Assembly: GCF_000004825.1 (NCBI RefSeq)
Contig: NW_008805078.1
Coordinates: forward strand, 710,069 to 774,068
Origin: Heterostelium album PN500
Taxonomy: Eukaryota; Evosea; Eumycetozoa; Acytosteliales; Acytosteliaceae
Direction of reading: 5' to 3'
DNA length: 64,000 nucleotides
Below, piece after piece: positions 21,580 through 33,384 of this stretch. Made by a program: the position numbers and the translations under genes. Each line of letters opens with the position of its first letter. The first letter of the stretch is position 1. The notes under the pieces are model-generated. The model ran no database searches, was not told the DNA's origin, and was given only the letters and a program-made list of their open reading frames with translations.

Positions 21580-23989
21580 TTAAGTTTCTGTTGATTGGTT
21601 TTGAAAATCGTCAAATGATTGTGCTATAAATTGTGAGATATATATTAGTTGATTTGATTTGATTGATTGATAAACAAAGATGGTTATCGATAAATAGAAC
21701 ATACCTAAAAATGATTCATCTGTATAAAGTTCTGATATACCTTCAGAGTCAATAACACTGTCGAAATAGGTTTCATCGGTGGTTTGATCGAAAATTGGGT
21801 CAGAAAAGTATTGTGAAGCGAGTTGGTTGTTATAGGTGTGAAGTTTATAGGGTGATTGGTGCAATGGTTGCTGCTGCTGTTGTTGTTGATATTGATCAAA
21901 TGGTGAGTATGACGATACTGTGGAGTGCGGCTCCCAATAGGTTGTTGGAATTTGGAGGTTGTGTGAATTGGAAATCTGTACAGTTGAGAGTTGTGGTTGG
22001 TTTGTGGTTGTAGTCGTAGTAGTTGTGGTGCTGGTGGTATTTGAGTTGTTGTTGTTGTTGTTTGACTGCGATTGCGGTGATATAGATGGTCGAATTGGTG
22101 ATCCAATTGCAGGAATGAACATATCCGATTGTTGTTGCTGCTGTTGTTGTTGTTGAACAAGTTGTTGTTGTTGTTGATGTTGTTGATGTTGTTGATGTAT
22201 ATGTTGTGGCAACTGTTCGTATGCTGTTGTAGCCAAATGATTTGGTGCCATCATTTGTTGTTGCTGCTGTTGATCAACCACACCCGTTGAATAATCAATA
22301 CTTCCACTACTATTATTTTGTTGATGATGTTGTTGTTGTTGTTGAGAGTCGTCACTGCTGGCAACTTGATTCTGTTGACTAAGAAGGAAAACATCTATGG
22401 GCATACCTTTTTCATTGTTCAAGTAGATTTGGTAGCGTCTATTGGGTGGCTCCATTCCTTCGTCTGGATCGGGTACCTCCAACTTTGTTCCCTCCGGTGC
22501 CTTTATAGCTATGAGTGTATCGTTTTTCAATTGTTCGATATCTCTAAGATCGTTATATGTTACAAAAAATAGTCTATTATTATTATTATTATCATTAAGG
22601 AAATTAGATAGTTAGTAACCACCAACAGTAACGTGATTCACCTGTTGAAAAAATCTATAATACGAACTTTGATGTAGCAGCATTACTAACTAGTTGCTTA
22701 ATATCTTGTTGTAGTGTCTTGAGAGTATTATCAAGATTCGCTTCTTTCTCAGAGAGCTTCTTAATCTCTTGTTTCAGCGCTTCGTTTGTGCTGCTGTTGA
22801 TTAGGCTGGTCTGAGTGTTTTGATTGTTAACGTGTGAATCAACGCCTCTCCATTGAACCTGATTCTTTGAGCTCTTTTCGATCAGTCCTACACCCTCCAA
22901 CACGCAGGTAACATCGTAGATTCTACGCTTTGTGATCTCGATAGTTTCCGCTGCAACCTTTAAATCGAGAATTCCATACGGTGATTTCTGTACCAATTCA
23001 ACAAATTTCTTGGTAAGTTGAACCAATGAATTATCGAATCTTGATTTATCTATAAATATATATATGGATTATTAATAGATCAATCGATGTTAACAAAACA
23101 AAACAAAATAATAATAATGAATAAGCTAAAGTTTTAACTTACTATCTTTTGATCTCTTTGAATCGCCATCTTCTTCATCATCGTCATCGTCTTCCTCTTC
23201 TACGACAGCAGCAGCCTTTCGTTTTGGCGCTGGTTTTGCAGCAGATTTCCTGGTGCGTTTGCTGGTTGGTGGTGGAGGTGGTGCAGGCTGATCAGGTTCA
23301 CTTGTCTCCTTCTTTTTCCTCTTGCTTTTTCTTGTGTTGTTAGGTGCACCAGCTGCTGACGAAGCTGATTCCTGTGAATTACTATAGGTTGCCTGTTCTT
23401 GTGATGACGATGGTGTTGAACCTTGTGATGACGGTGCAACTGGACTTCGTGCACCCGAACGTAACTCTCTAAGTTGTTGCAATGATTGTTGAATCTTTTT
23501 GTCTGTAGATGAATTGGAACCATTCATACCAGAGTTACTATTTGCATTATTATTATTGTTACTATTGCTATTGTTATTGTTAACAAAATTTGGTGGTGAT
23601 TGTAACGATGCCAAAGATTGAATCTGTGATAATGAATTACTTAAATGATTATTATTACCATTATTATTATTATTATTATTCTGTTGTTGAAATAATTGAT
23701 AGAAATCATTTAAAACATTATTATTATGAGCACCATTATTATTTATCATTATTGGGTGTTGTTGTTGTTGATGATGCTGTTGATGCGGGTGAACTAATGG
23801 TGGTGGTTGTGCTGCTGCCGCTGCCGCTGCTGCTTTGCTTCTTGTAATCATTGTTGTTGGTGAATGTTGTAACTGTTGTTGAATTGGATGACCATTATGA
23901 TTAATATTACCGGTGGTTGTTGTTGTTGTTGTAGTTGTGGTTGAAGTATTAGAGTGAGCTCCACCTCCGCTAACACCTGAACTCTTCAT
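21580..23989 (-). CDS. E2F-family transcription factor
   Basis: Exons 23989-23143, 23049-22668, 22573-21705 and 21623-21580 give 713 residues. The winged-helix DNA-binding domain begins near residue 285 (SRFDNSLVQLTKKFVELVQ) and has the diagnostic RRIYDVTCVLEGVGLIEK (324-341). A coiled coil and marked-box region follows (QEIKKLSEKEANLDNTLKTL; then LIAIKAPEGTKLEVPDP), the segment that pairs with DP. The C-terminus YFDSVIDSEGISELYTDE resembles the retinoblastoma-binding motif of animal E2Fs. Gln- and Asn-rich stretches separate the domains, and a long Thr/Asn/Ala/Gln-rich N-terminus precedes the DNA-binding domain. The exon 2 donor that keeps frame is GTTCGT, unlike the usual GTAAGT. With DP and an Rb-like protein, E2F controls cell-cycle genes. 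Confidence 0.9.
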
Positions 23990-24264
23990 CGAGCGGACAA
24001 AACAATAGAGTCTGCAAAGTATTTATATTATATGTTCCAAAGTGTTTGGAAATATTTGCCAAAGTAAGTAAGTATTACTTTTGTTTCTCTTGCACATAAA
24101 GACACTGCTCCAAACTAGATATCTATTGTTGCTTGCTGTTGTGCAACAACAATTCAATTCAATTCAAGTAAACAAAACCAATGTGCAAATTGTAACACCC
24201 GTGTTTTGAATTGTTTTTTTTTTCTTTCTTAGTTTTGTATTTTTTTGTGCACTGTTATTGATTT

Positions 24265-24272
24265 GCGCCAAA
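24265..24272. promoter_or_regulatory. Predicted E2F binding site upstream of E2F gene
   Basis: The plus strand reads ATTTGCGCCAAAT at 24261-24273. The core GCGCCAAA is the exact reverse of the E2F/DP consensus TTTGGCGC. It lies 276 bases upstream of the E2F start codon in DNA that otherwise has almost no CpG or GC-rich words. Animal and plant E2F genes are often autoregulated through such sites; the same role here is inferred. Confidence 0.5.
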
Positions 24273-24380
24273 TGAAAAGTATGATAAATTTAAAAATAAA
24301 ATGGCAATGATTTGAGTGAAAGTTATTAGTATTAGTATTATTATACTTTTAGTTTTAGTTTAATTATTAAATTTGCTCTT

Positions 24381-24381
<1 letters not shown>

Positions 24382-24415
<34 letters not shown>
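24382..24415. repeat. (ATT)n microsatellite
   Basis: About eleven tandem ATT/TAT units, overlapping the stop codon of the possible small gene and continuing into GTT repeats that would encode Gln on the minus strand. Confidence 0.9.
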
Positions 24416-24893
24416 GTTGTTGTTGCTGTTGTTGCTGTTTGTCACTGTTGATTTGCATTTGATCAATGTTATTATCTACAAAGAAGAGAGAAGTTCTTAT
24501 TTTATTTTGTTTTTATATTTTTTTTAATTTGCACAGCATTTGATCAAACATTGGAGTTGCATGAATAAGTTTAGTGCTGGTGTGTGTATATAGCTGAATG
24601 TTCGGTGGTTGCTGATTGATTCGAAAAAGGAGGGAGGGGGTGAGATAATTATATTTTTATGATTTACTGCAAAACAAGTCACAAACAAACTGACAACAAC
24701 AACATAACATAGCTAATTTATAATAATTAATGTCGACTCTTCATCTCTCTTTCTACAAATTATCTTTTTATCTATAGATTCATTCCCTATAAATAGTCTT
24801 TAACTAAAGATAGAATTGAGTCAAACACATACCTTCAAATTTTATTTTACTTTGAGCTTTCTTCTTCTTCTTCTTCTTTTCAAGCTTGACTAA
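24411..24893 (-). CDS. Possible last two exons of a small gene
   Basis: Two minus-strand segments bounded by good splice sites join in frame. The exon at 24893-24833 (acceptor TTATTTAG, donor GTATGTG) encodes LVKLEKKKKKKAQSKIKFE, and the exon at 24475-24411 encodes DNNIDQMQINSDK followed by eight Gln and TAA. The composition looks coding. I could find no upstream exon or start codon in the 600 bases before it, and the sequence has no family I recognise. It could equally be a 5' untranslated exon of the E2F transcript. Low confidence. Confidence 0.25.
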
Positions 24894-25520
24894 CTAAATA
24901 AATATTTCCAGATGTAGGATTAAAAATGATTGAATAAAAAAACACTATTCTTATATTTTCAAGTTTTAAGACTTTGAAATACAAATTTTATCAAAATGTT
25001 ATTGAAAAGTTATTAAATTGTTCTTTTATTCTATCTTGTACAATTATTTATTTATAAAAAGAATATATATACAATTATATGTTCGATCTTGAATAAAAAA
25101 TAAAGTTGGCGGTTTTTTTTAAATTTTTTCATATGTTATTTTTCTTAACACACAACAAAATGAATTAATTCGCAAAAAAAAAAAAAAAAAAAAAAATTAA
25201 TTGTTTATTATTAGCATTATTATTGAAGTTGTTACTGTGTTCTTATAAGAAAGAATAGTGATCTTTTAAAATATATTTAGTTAAACTGGGGTTGTACTTT
25301 TTATATATATAAAATTTATAATCACATTGTTGTTGTTTTTTTATTTGTTTTTTCTTTTTGATATTGAAGGTGTTAACAAACATTAGGCAGCATTACCGAT
25401 CTGGTATTTTTTAAAATTTGGATAAAGTGTTTGTTGTTATGTTGTTGTTGTTGGGTTATTATTATTTATATTGAAAATTGTTATTATTTATCTAAAATTG
25501 TTGTTAATTGATTATTATTA

Positions 25521-26938
25521 TTATTTTGGTTTATGTTGTAGATTATGAACTATTGATTCTAATTTATCAACGTATTCTCTGATTTGTTTGATCTTCTGGT
25601 GTAACAAAGTCATTGATTTTGCTTGTTCGTTGAGTTCTATACATTTGTTGATTAGTTTCTCTGTTTGGCCTACACCACCACCAATTGTAAAACAAACCAT
25701 ATCGTTTGACATCTTTAAGTTATTAAAGAGTTCCACTGACATTCTTGACATCTAAATAATATATTGTTATATTATTAAAAAAATGGTTGTTGTTAATATA
25801 ATTAATTATATAAATATTCAAGTTATTATATAAACTACTTACAACCATAAGACTATAATTTAAATTTCTTGTAAGAGTGACCACCGATTCTGCACATCTT
25901 AGTGAATCCATCTCCACCGATTTTAGTGTGTTGAATCCAACGTTACTCAGATACGGTATCGATTCCTTTTCAAAAAATAAAATCTGTTGTTGCATGAGCA
26001 TCTGTTGCAGACGTTGTTGGTCTGGACTTAGTTGTTTTGCTGGTGTATTGTTTTCATTGTTGCTATCCTCTGTTGATGTAGTTGATGTAGTTGTAGTTGT
26101 TGTAGTAGTCTCTGATTTATCTATGTTCTCACTCAATAGATTATCCTCTTGACCACCACCACCACCATCATCCAAATTCAATTTATTCTTTTTCTTCTTT
26201 CCTTTGCTTGACGACGATGATGGTAAAATTGGAACTTGATTGAAATTTGGTTGATCACCACCACCACCATTGTTATTATTATCTATTATCAATGTTGATT
26301 CATTCGTATTGTTATTGTTATTTAAAATGTTATTATTATTGTTGTTGTTTAGTGATAGGTTATTGTTGTGTACAGCTGAATAGGATGGATCGTTCGATGA
26401 CATTATTGGCGAGTAGACGGGTGATGACGAACCACTGGAGAGCGATGTCGGCGTGGTAGAGAGTATAGAGTTGACATCGGACAGAATACTCTGGTATTGA
26501 TCCTGATACTTTTTCATTTGCTCCGCTAGCAAATCTTTCTTTCGGGTGTTGTTGGCGGCTCTTCTCTGCTTGGCGGCGGCACTCAGTAGATCGTCATCAT
26601 CTTCGTCTATCAGAGAGTCGGATTGGCCAGCACCCAATCCACCGTTATCGGAGCCATCGACACCAGTTCCACTAGTCTCGCTGTACTTCTTGTGATAGTG
26701 TGACATCATCGATGCCAATCGTTCTTCTCTCTCCTTTTGTTTCTTATTCAACGTTTCATCTATATTTATACCTTTTACCAACGATTCTGATTCTACACTT
26801 AATTTATATTGTTCATTATTATTATTATTTCCATTTCCATTTACATTTCCAACTGTAGTTGTAGTTGTTGTTGTTGGTTGTGGTTGTTGTATATTTGATG
26901 GTGGTACTATTTGATCAGTCTCTTTATTTTCATTTTTT

Positions 26939-26969
<31 letters not shown>

Positions 26970-27009
26970 CTTCAGATATGATTGTAGATTCTTTATTATC
27001 TTCCATCAT
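25521..27009 (-). CDS. BORC subunit 6-like protein
   Basis: Exons 27009-25843 and 25751-25521 give 465 residues. The first 330 residues are mostly low complexity (Asn, Ser, Thr, Gly, acidic), with a helical patch EERLASMMSHYHKKYSE. The conserved C-terminus, about 355-465, is a predicted helical bundle: FNTLKSVEMDSLRCAESVV, VELFNNLKMSNDM, EKLINKCIELNEQAKSM and KIKQIREYVDKLESIV. This pattern resembles the BORCS6 (lyspersin) domain, where 'L...C.ELN..M..V..L..QI..IK..LD.LE' is typical. BORC is a lysosome-positioning complex that shares subunits with BLOC-1. The assignment rests on pattern memory, not an alignment, and another BLOC-1/BORC-type coiled-coil subunit remains possible. Confidence 0.5.
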
Positions 27010-27690
27010 CTATTGTAAAAAAAACAAAAACAAAAAAAGTAATTAAACTCTTACAAAAGTTCAATTGAAAAGTTGTTAGGAGAACTTTGCTGTTTCAATC
27101 CATTTTTTTTCATTTTTTATTTTTTCATTTTTTGTTTTTTCATTTTTTGTTTTTAGACCAGCATTAACCTATTAAAGCTTGAGCATTTATTGGTCAAAAC
27201 AACCAGTTTTGTTAGTAATACATACCCTGTTATTATTATTTTGAATATTTAAAACAATTTAAATTTCTCTTGAGAAAAAACAAAAAACTAAAGGAAACAT
27301 TAAGACCAAATCCAATCATTTTACATTTTTAACAGAAAGTTTTGATGAAATTTGTCGATGATTCATTCTTTGATGCTTCAAAGAGCATCGATTGGAAGCA
27401 AAAATAAATAAAAAAAATAGGGGGAAGAGTTGGAGATAGACAAAAGATTTTTTTTATTATTGGTAATGTAATTCAACAAATTTTAAATGGGTAAAACACT
27501 CACACTTTTCTCTATGAGAAGCAAAGAAACTAAAATAACGGATTTTAATTAGGTTTAATTTAATTCTAAATATTTTTTACTCTTGTTAAATTGTTTGGTG
27601 CTCTTAATTAAATCTAGTTTTGACACTAAATTAAATAAGATATATTATATATAAATAAATATTTTAAGTTAAATTATATATTGATAAAAT
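27010..27690. other. Divergent spacer
   Basis: AT-rich promoter spacer between the BORC-like gene and the flavin monooxygenase. It has a tandem imperfect repeat of TTTTTCATTTTTTG at about 27105-27152 and no recognised gene. Confidence 0.5.
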
Positions 27691-29250
27691 ATGTTGGGAA
27701 ATAAAACAGTTGCAATTATTGGTGGTGGACCTTCTGGTCTGGTTAGTTGTAAGTCTGCTTTGGAGTCAAGATTGATTCCAACGGTATTCGAAAAGAATAG
27801 TGATATTGGAGGAGTATGGAGTCTGTCCAATGGCAAGGTTTGGGATTCGCTGAAGACCAATCTATCTGTGAATACAATGATGTTCTCTGACTATCCATGG
27901 GAGAGCGATTGGTATTATGGTTCAGGTGACTTCCCAACTCACTTGGAAATGACCGCCTATCTCGAGAGATATGTAGAACACTTTAAGTTGAAAGGACATA
28001 TCAAATTTGGTTGTAATGTTACTTCTGTCCACCAAGAATCAAATGGTTTGAAATGGATTGTAGAATATTCTACCACATCAACAATAGCAGAGAAGAATAG
28101 AGAACCTGTAACTCAAAAACAAACATTCGATTGTATTATTGTTGCTGGTGGAATGTTTCAAAAACAAAGATCAATCGAATTGGTTGATAAAGAAAAGTTC
28201 ACTGGTGAAATTACAAGCAGTGGTGACTACAGGAATCAAACAGCGTTTCTTGGCAAATCAGTATTGGTGGTAGGGGATTGCAATAGTGGCTGTGAGATAG
28301 CAGCTGAGCTAGCAGAGAATACCGTTATCAAGGTTACTCAGGTGATCAAAAAAATACCTTGGGTGTTGGACAAGTATTTGACTAAACCTTCATCCAATGA
28401 AAATCCTTTGGTATTTCCTGTGGAGGTGGCATTCTTTTCTAGGGAGGGTTCTGATTTTGCAAAAAAAAATTTCAAATCTGAACAACAAAGTTTTATTGAT
28501 ATGAATGAATGGCTATCGAATGTGTGTAGTAAGCAACAAACTCATAAATCTCTACACAAACCAATGCCCTCAGACGTCACCCCATTTATTGTCATCTCCC
28601 AAAACTATACGGATTGTGTTATTAATGAGAAGATCACGGTAGTTCAACACCCAATAGCAAAGATACAAGGTAAAACAGTTGAGTTTGCAAATGGAGAGTC
28701 AAGAGAGATCGATCATATCTTGTGTGCAAATGGATACAGCTATGAACTACCATATTTAAGTGAAGAGATCCTTAAGGATTTAGATTACAATCCAAACAAC
28801 AAAAAGATACCTATTATTCTTCATAAATCAACATTTCATCCAACTCTTCAAAATATTGGATTTGTTGGTTGGTTTTTACCTGCAATGTTTCCCATCATTG
28901 AACTACAGGCTCGTTGGCTTTCTTTGGTATTCTCTGAAAATTTGGAACCACCCACCAAAGAACAGATCGTTGAAGGATTGAAAGAGGAGAGAGCTATTCT
29001 TGCAAGTCCATTCCAAAAGCAATATCCACATGTGGAAATGGTGGATATGGGTGATGAAATCGCAACAATCATTGGTGTAATGCCTGATCTTGAAAAGATA
29101 AAGTCTGAAGATCCTCACCTCTACAAATTAATTTACAATAACGCTTTCTCTACTTCATCATACAGATTAACAGGTCCACATTCAAACCAACAACTTGCTA
29201 AAAGTATTCTAAATAATATCAATAATAAATATTATTGTAAAAATAAATAA
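27691..29250 (+). CDS. Flavin-containing monooxygenase-like protein
   Basis: A 519-residue intronless oxidoreductase. The FAD-binding Rossmann motif is at the start (VAIIGGGPSGLVS, 8-20), with the typical FMO continuation VFEKNSDIGGVW and SDYPW. A second nucleotide-binding site appears as VLVVGDCNSGCEIAAELAE, and LCANGYSYELPYL is the usual C-terminal FMO motif. These enzymes oxygenate nucleophilic N, S or carbonyl groups using NADPH and O2. Two deviations are visible: the FMO signature FxGxxxHxxxY reads FTGEITSSGDY, so its His is Ser, and the NADPH motif reads GDCNSG instead of GxGxxG/A. It may be a divergent family member with altered cofactor use. Substrate cannot be guessed. Confidence 0.85.
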   Translation: MLGNKTVAIIGGGPSGLVSCKSALESRLIPTVFEKNSDIGGVWSLSNGKVWDSLKTNLSVNTMMFSDYPWESDWYYGSGDFPTHLEMTAYLERYVEHFKLKGHIKFGCNVTSVHQESNGLKWIVEYSTTSTIAEKNREPVTQKQTFDCIIVAGGMFQKQRSIELVDKEKFTGEITSSGDYRNQTAFLGKSVLVVGDCNSGCEIAAELAENTVIKVTQVIKKIPWVLDKYLTKPSSNENPLVFPVEVAFFSREGSDFAKKNFKSEQQSFIDMNEWLSNVCSKQQTHKSLHKPMPSDVTPFIVISQNYTDCVINEKITVVQHPIAKIQGKTVEFANGESREIDHILCANGYSYELPYLSEEILKDLDYNPNNKKIPIILHKSTFHPTLQNIGFVGWFLPAMFPIIELQARWLSLVFSENLEPPTKEQIVEGLKEERAILASPFQKQYPHVEMVDMGDEIATIIGVMPDLEKIKSEDPHLYKLIYNNAFSTSSYRLTGPHSNQQLAKSILNNINNKYYCKNK

Positions 29251-30626
<1,376 letters not shown>

Positions 30627-30866
30627 ATATATTAAAAAGCAACAACAACTTTTACAACAACTACAACAACAACCATCATCATCACCAACAACAAATCAAC
30701 TCTATTTACGAGACAAACCATCACAGTTTGTTAGCACACCTCCAAAACTATAATCTATATCTTGGAGAGGTTTTACCTTTATAATTTCAAATTGATAATC
30801 TCTTTAATAAAATTCATTATAATTATTTAATATTTAGGTATTTGTTGTCTATTGTTGTAATTTATT

Positions 30867-32560
30867 TTATTTATTCTCGGACATAAACTTTTTCATGAAA
30901 TTGATAAGTATCTCTGTACCTTGTAGTGTCATAGCATTATATAAAGAAACTCTTATACCACCAACAGATCTATTGTTTCATATTATATCGATGATTGATT
31001 AGTTATTTGATCAAAATAGACATTTTTAAAAATCTAACTATCTTACCTATGTCCTTTGATATCACTGATACCGTTTTGCTCGGCTTGCTTAAAGAACTTC
31101 TCTTCGAGGTCGTTGTCACCACCCTTTATTCTGAAACATACGTTCATCTTTGATCGATATTTCTCATCGATATAACAACTACTGGATATTAGAATCATAT
31201 GTTTTTTGATAGGTTTGAAATATTTTGATAATGTTGTGTTTGATATTTGTAATATTGGTAGTAGGATTGGTAGGAGTATGGTAGGTTTCATGCAAGAATA
31301 TTCATTCATTTTCAATCAAACGTTTAGCAATGTCCTCCCTCTCGAACTTATTGCAAATTGCAAAACAATTATAATATAGTTATCTACTTACCAATAGAAA
31401 TCGTTGGACTCATTGATTGTCTTGTAGAGCAGATCGGCCTTCTCTTGGTTTCTCTTGTCGGCTGCCTCCAAACCACCGTTCTTTATCAACCATTTCAATA
31501 CCAATCCCGTAATATAAATACTATAAACAATGATCATAGTAATATTAGTATGTAGCATATTTTGATTAAACCATATATGATTTGCACGAATCATACTTAA
31601 AAGTAGGTGGAGTGTTATCAAGTGAATTCTGTTGACTCTTTTTCAAAAAGTTGAATACATTTGGTACGTTTGGTTTAGATCTTGAGATGAGATCGTGTCT
31701 TGCGATGACGATGGTGATACCTGCGATACCAGCATTCTTTTGTGCACCGGCGAATATCACACCGTACTTGGAGACGTCGACTGGCTTCGAGAGGAAGTTT
31801 GACGACATGTCACAAACGATTGGCACACCGGCTGGAGTGTACTCATAGACATTGGTTGGCATTTCGATTCCGTGTACAGTTTCGTTGTCACAGTAGTGAA
31901 TGTAAGCTGGCTTCTCAGAGAACTTCCACTCGGCTGGATTCACCACCGACAAGAACTTGGATGACTCCATATCGATAACGGCATTGGCTTTAGTATAGAG
32001 TTTCGCTTCATTGTAGGCTGCCTTTGACCAAGCACCAGTAACTAAAAAGTCGATCGTATCCGATGGTCCATCACATAGATTCAAAGGAATACCTGCAAAC
32101 AATGATGTTGCACCACCTTGAAGGAATAGAATATCATAATTATCTGGTACTTTACTATATATATATTTATTGTTTTGTTTGTTTATTAGTTAGTAGTAGT
32201 TCATTCATTTTGGTTTATATAAATCTATAGATATGAATAGAGAATTTGAAGATAGTTACAGTAATAGTTTCAAGTTTGCTTTTGTTTCTTCAATAACTTT
32301 GGTAAATTCTTTACCACGATGTGAAAGCTATGTATAAGTTAATAAACATATAGGATGAATCAATAATTAAATCTTAAAGATAGATCTATGTTTGTTTGAG
32401 ATTATTAATAATATCATACCTCCATTATACTCTTTCCTGAACCTTGAAAGTTTAAGAGTTCATTTTGAGCGGTGATTAATACTTCCTCTGGAAGACAACC
32501 TGGACCAGCACCAAAGTTCAGTACTCTTCCTTTGGTCAATCCATTATTCCAGTCAGTCAT
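30867..32560 (-). CDS. serC: Phosphoserine aminotransferase
   Basis: Six exons, 32560-32420, 32327-32260, 32154-31597, 31520-31392, 31181-31047 and 30969-30867, give 377 residues, the normal size for SerC/PSAT. Motifs in order: [59 protein letters not shown] with the pyridoxal-phosphate Lys, [26 protein letters not shown] and [17 protein letters not shown]. The enzyme makes phosphoserine from 3-phosphohydroxypyruvate and glutamate, the second step of serine synthesis; it is cytosolic. The exon 5 acceptor could be TAG three bases further on, changing one residue. Every other junction is fixed by conserved protein sequence. Confidence 0.95.
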
Positions 32561-32905
32561 TTTCTTTGTTTATCAAATCAATCTATTTTATATTATTTTA
32601 AAACAAAAACAAAAATAAATAAAAAAAAAGAAGTTACAGTTATAAATAAATAAATAAATTATATATATAACCTTAAAAATTTATATGTGGTAATAACAAA
32701 ATTATCACACTTCATTAATAATAAATCATTTGTCATTCAAAAAAATTTTAATTAAATCCCGATAAAAATAAAAACATTCAGAATCCCATTATTTTAGACG
32801 ACAAAATGAGTCATTCATTGGGTCAAACATCGATCTTCATTTTGTTTTAAACAAACGATTAATTTAAATAAAAAACTTATAATATTTTGTTTAAATAGCT
32901 ACTGA

Positions 32906-32944
<39 letters not shown>

Positions 32945-33384
32945 TGAAGTACTAATATAGGTTAAACGTATTATTAAAGCTATTATTGATTCTTATATAT
33001 TATATAGTACATTCATTGTTATCCGTATTATTTCTATTATGTTGTTGGATGAATAATTTACCTATACTCGAAAATTAAAACAAAGTAAATTTTGATTATT
33101 GATGATCAGTTGGAGTGGTCATCGTTGAATTAATATTAATATTGTTGTGTGTTGTGTGTTGATTATATAATTTCTTTACTCGAGAAGTTATATTTATAAA
33201 ATATAAAAAGAAAAAAAAGGAGTTGAAGTTGGATTGATTATTATTATTATTATTGGGATATGATTGATTGATTGATTATTATTTATATATTTTGTAATGT
33301 TGCAGCAAAAATTGAAAGGCAAGTAAAACTAAAAAAAGTTGGTTGAGTGTTGTTTTTTTTTAAATTTTTTGGTCCTATCCTATC
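32561..33384. other. Spacer with (TTA)n
   Basis: About 820 bases with a TTA microsatellite at 32909-32944 and further TTA/GATT repeats near 33238-33276. No gene recognised. Confidence 0.6.

Larger units (their letters stand above)
23990..25520. other. 1.5 kb E2F upstream region
   Basis: This long spacer between the E2F start and the BORC-like gene contains (ATT)n at 24382-24415, a 23-base A run at 25174-25196, a G-rich purine tract at 24629-24642, a perfect E2F site at 24265-24272, and a possible pair of small minus-strand exons at 24893-24833 and 24475-24411, all listed separately where supported. Confidence 0.6.
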
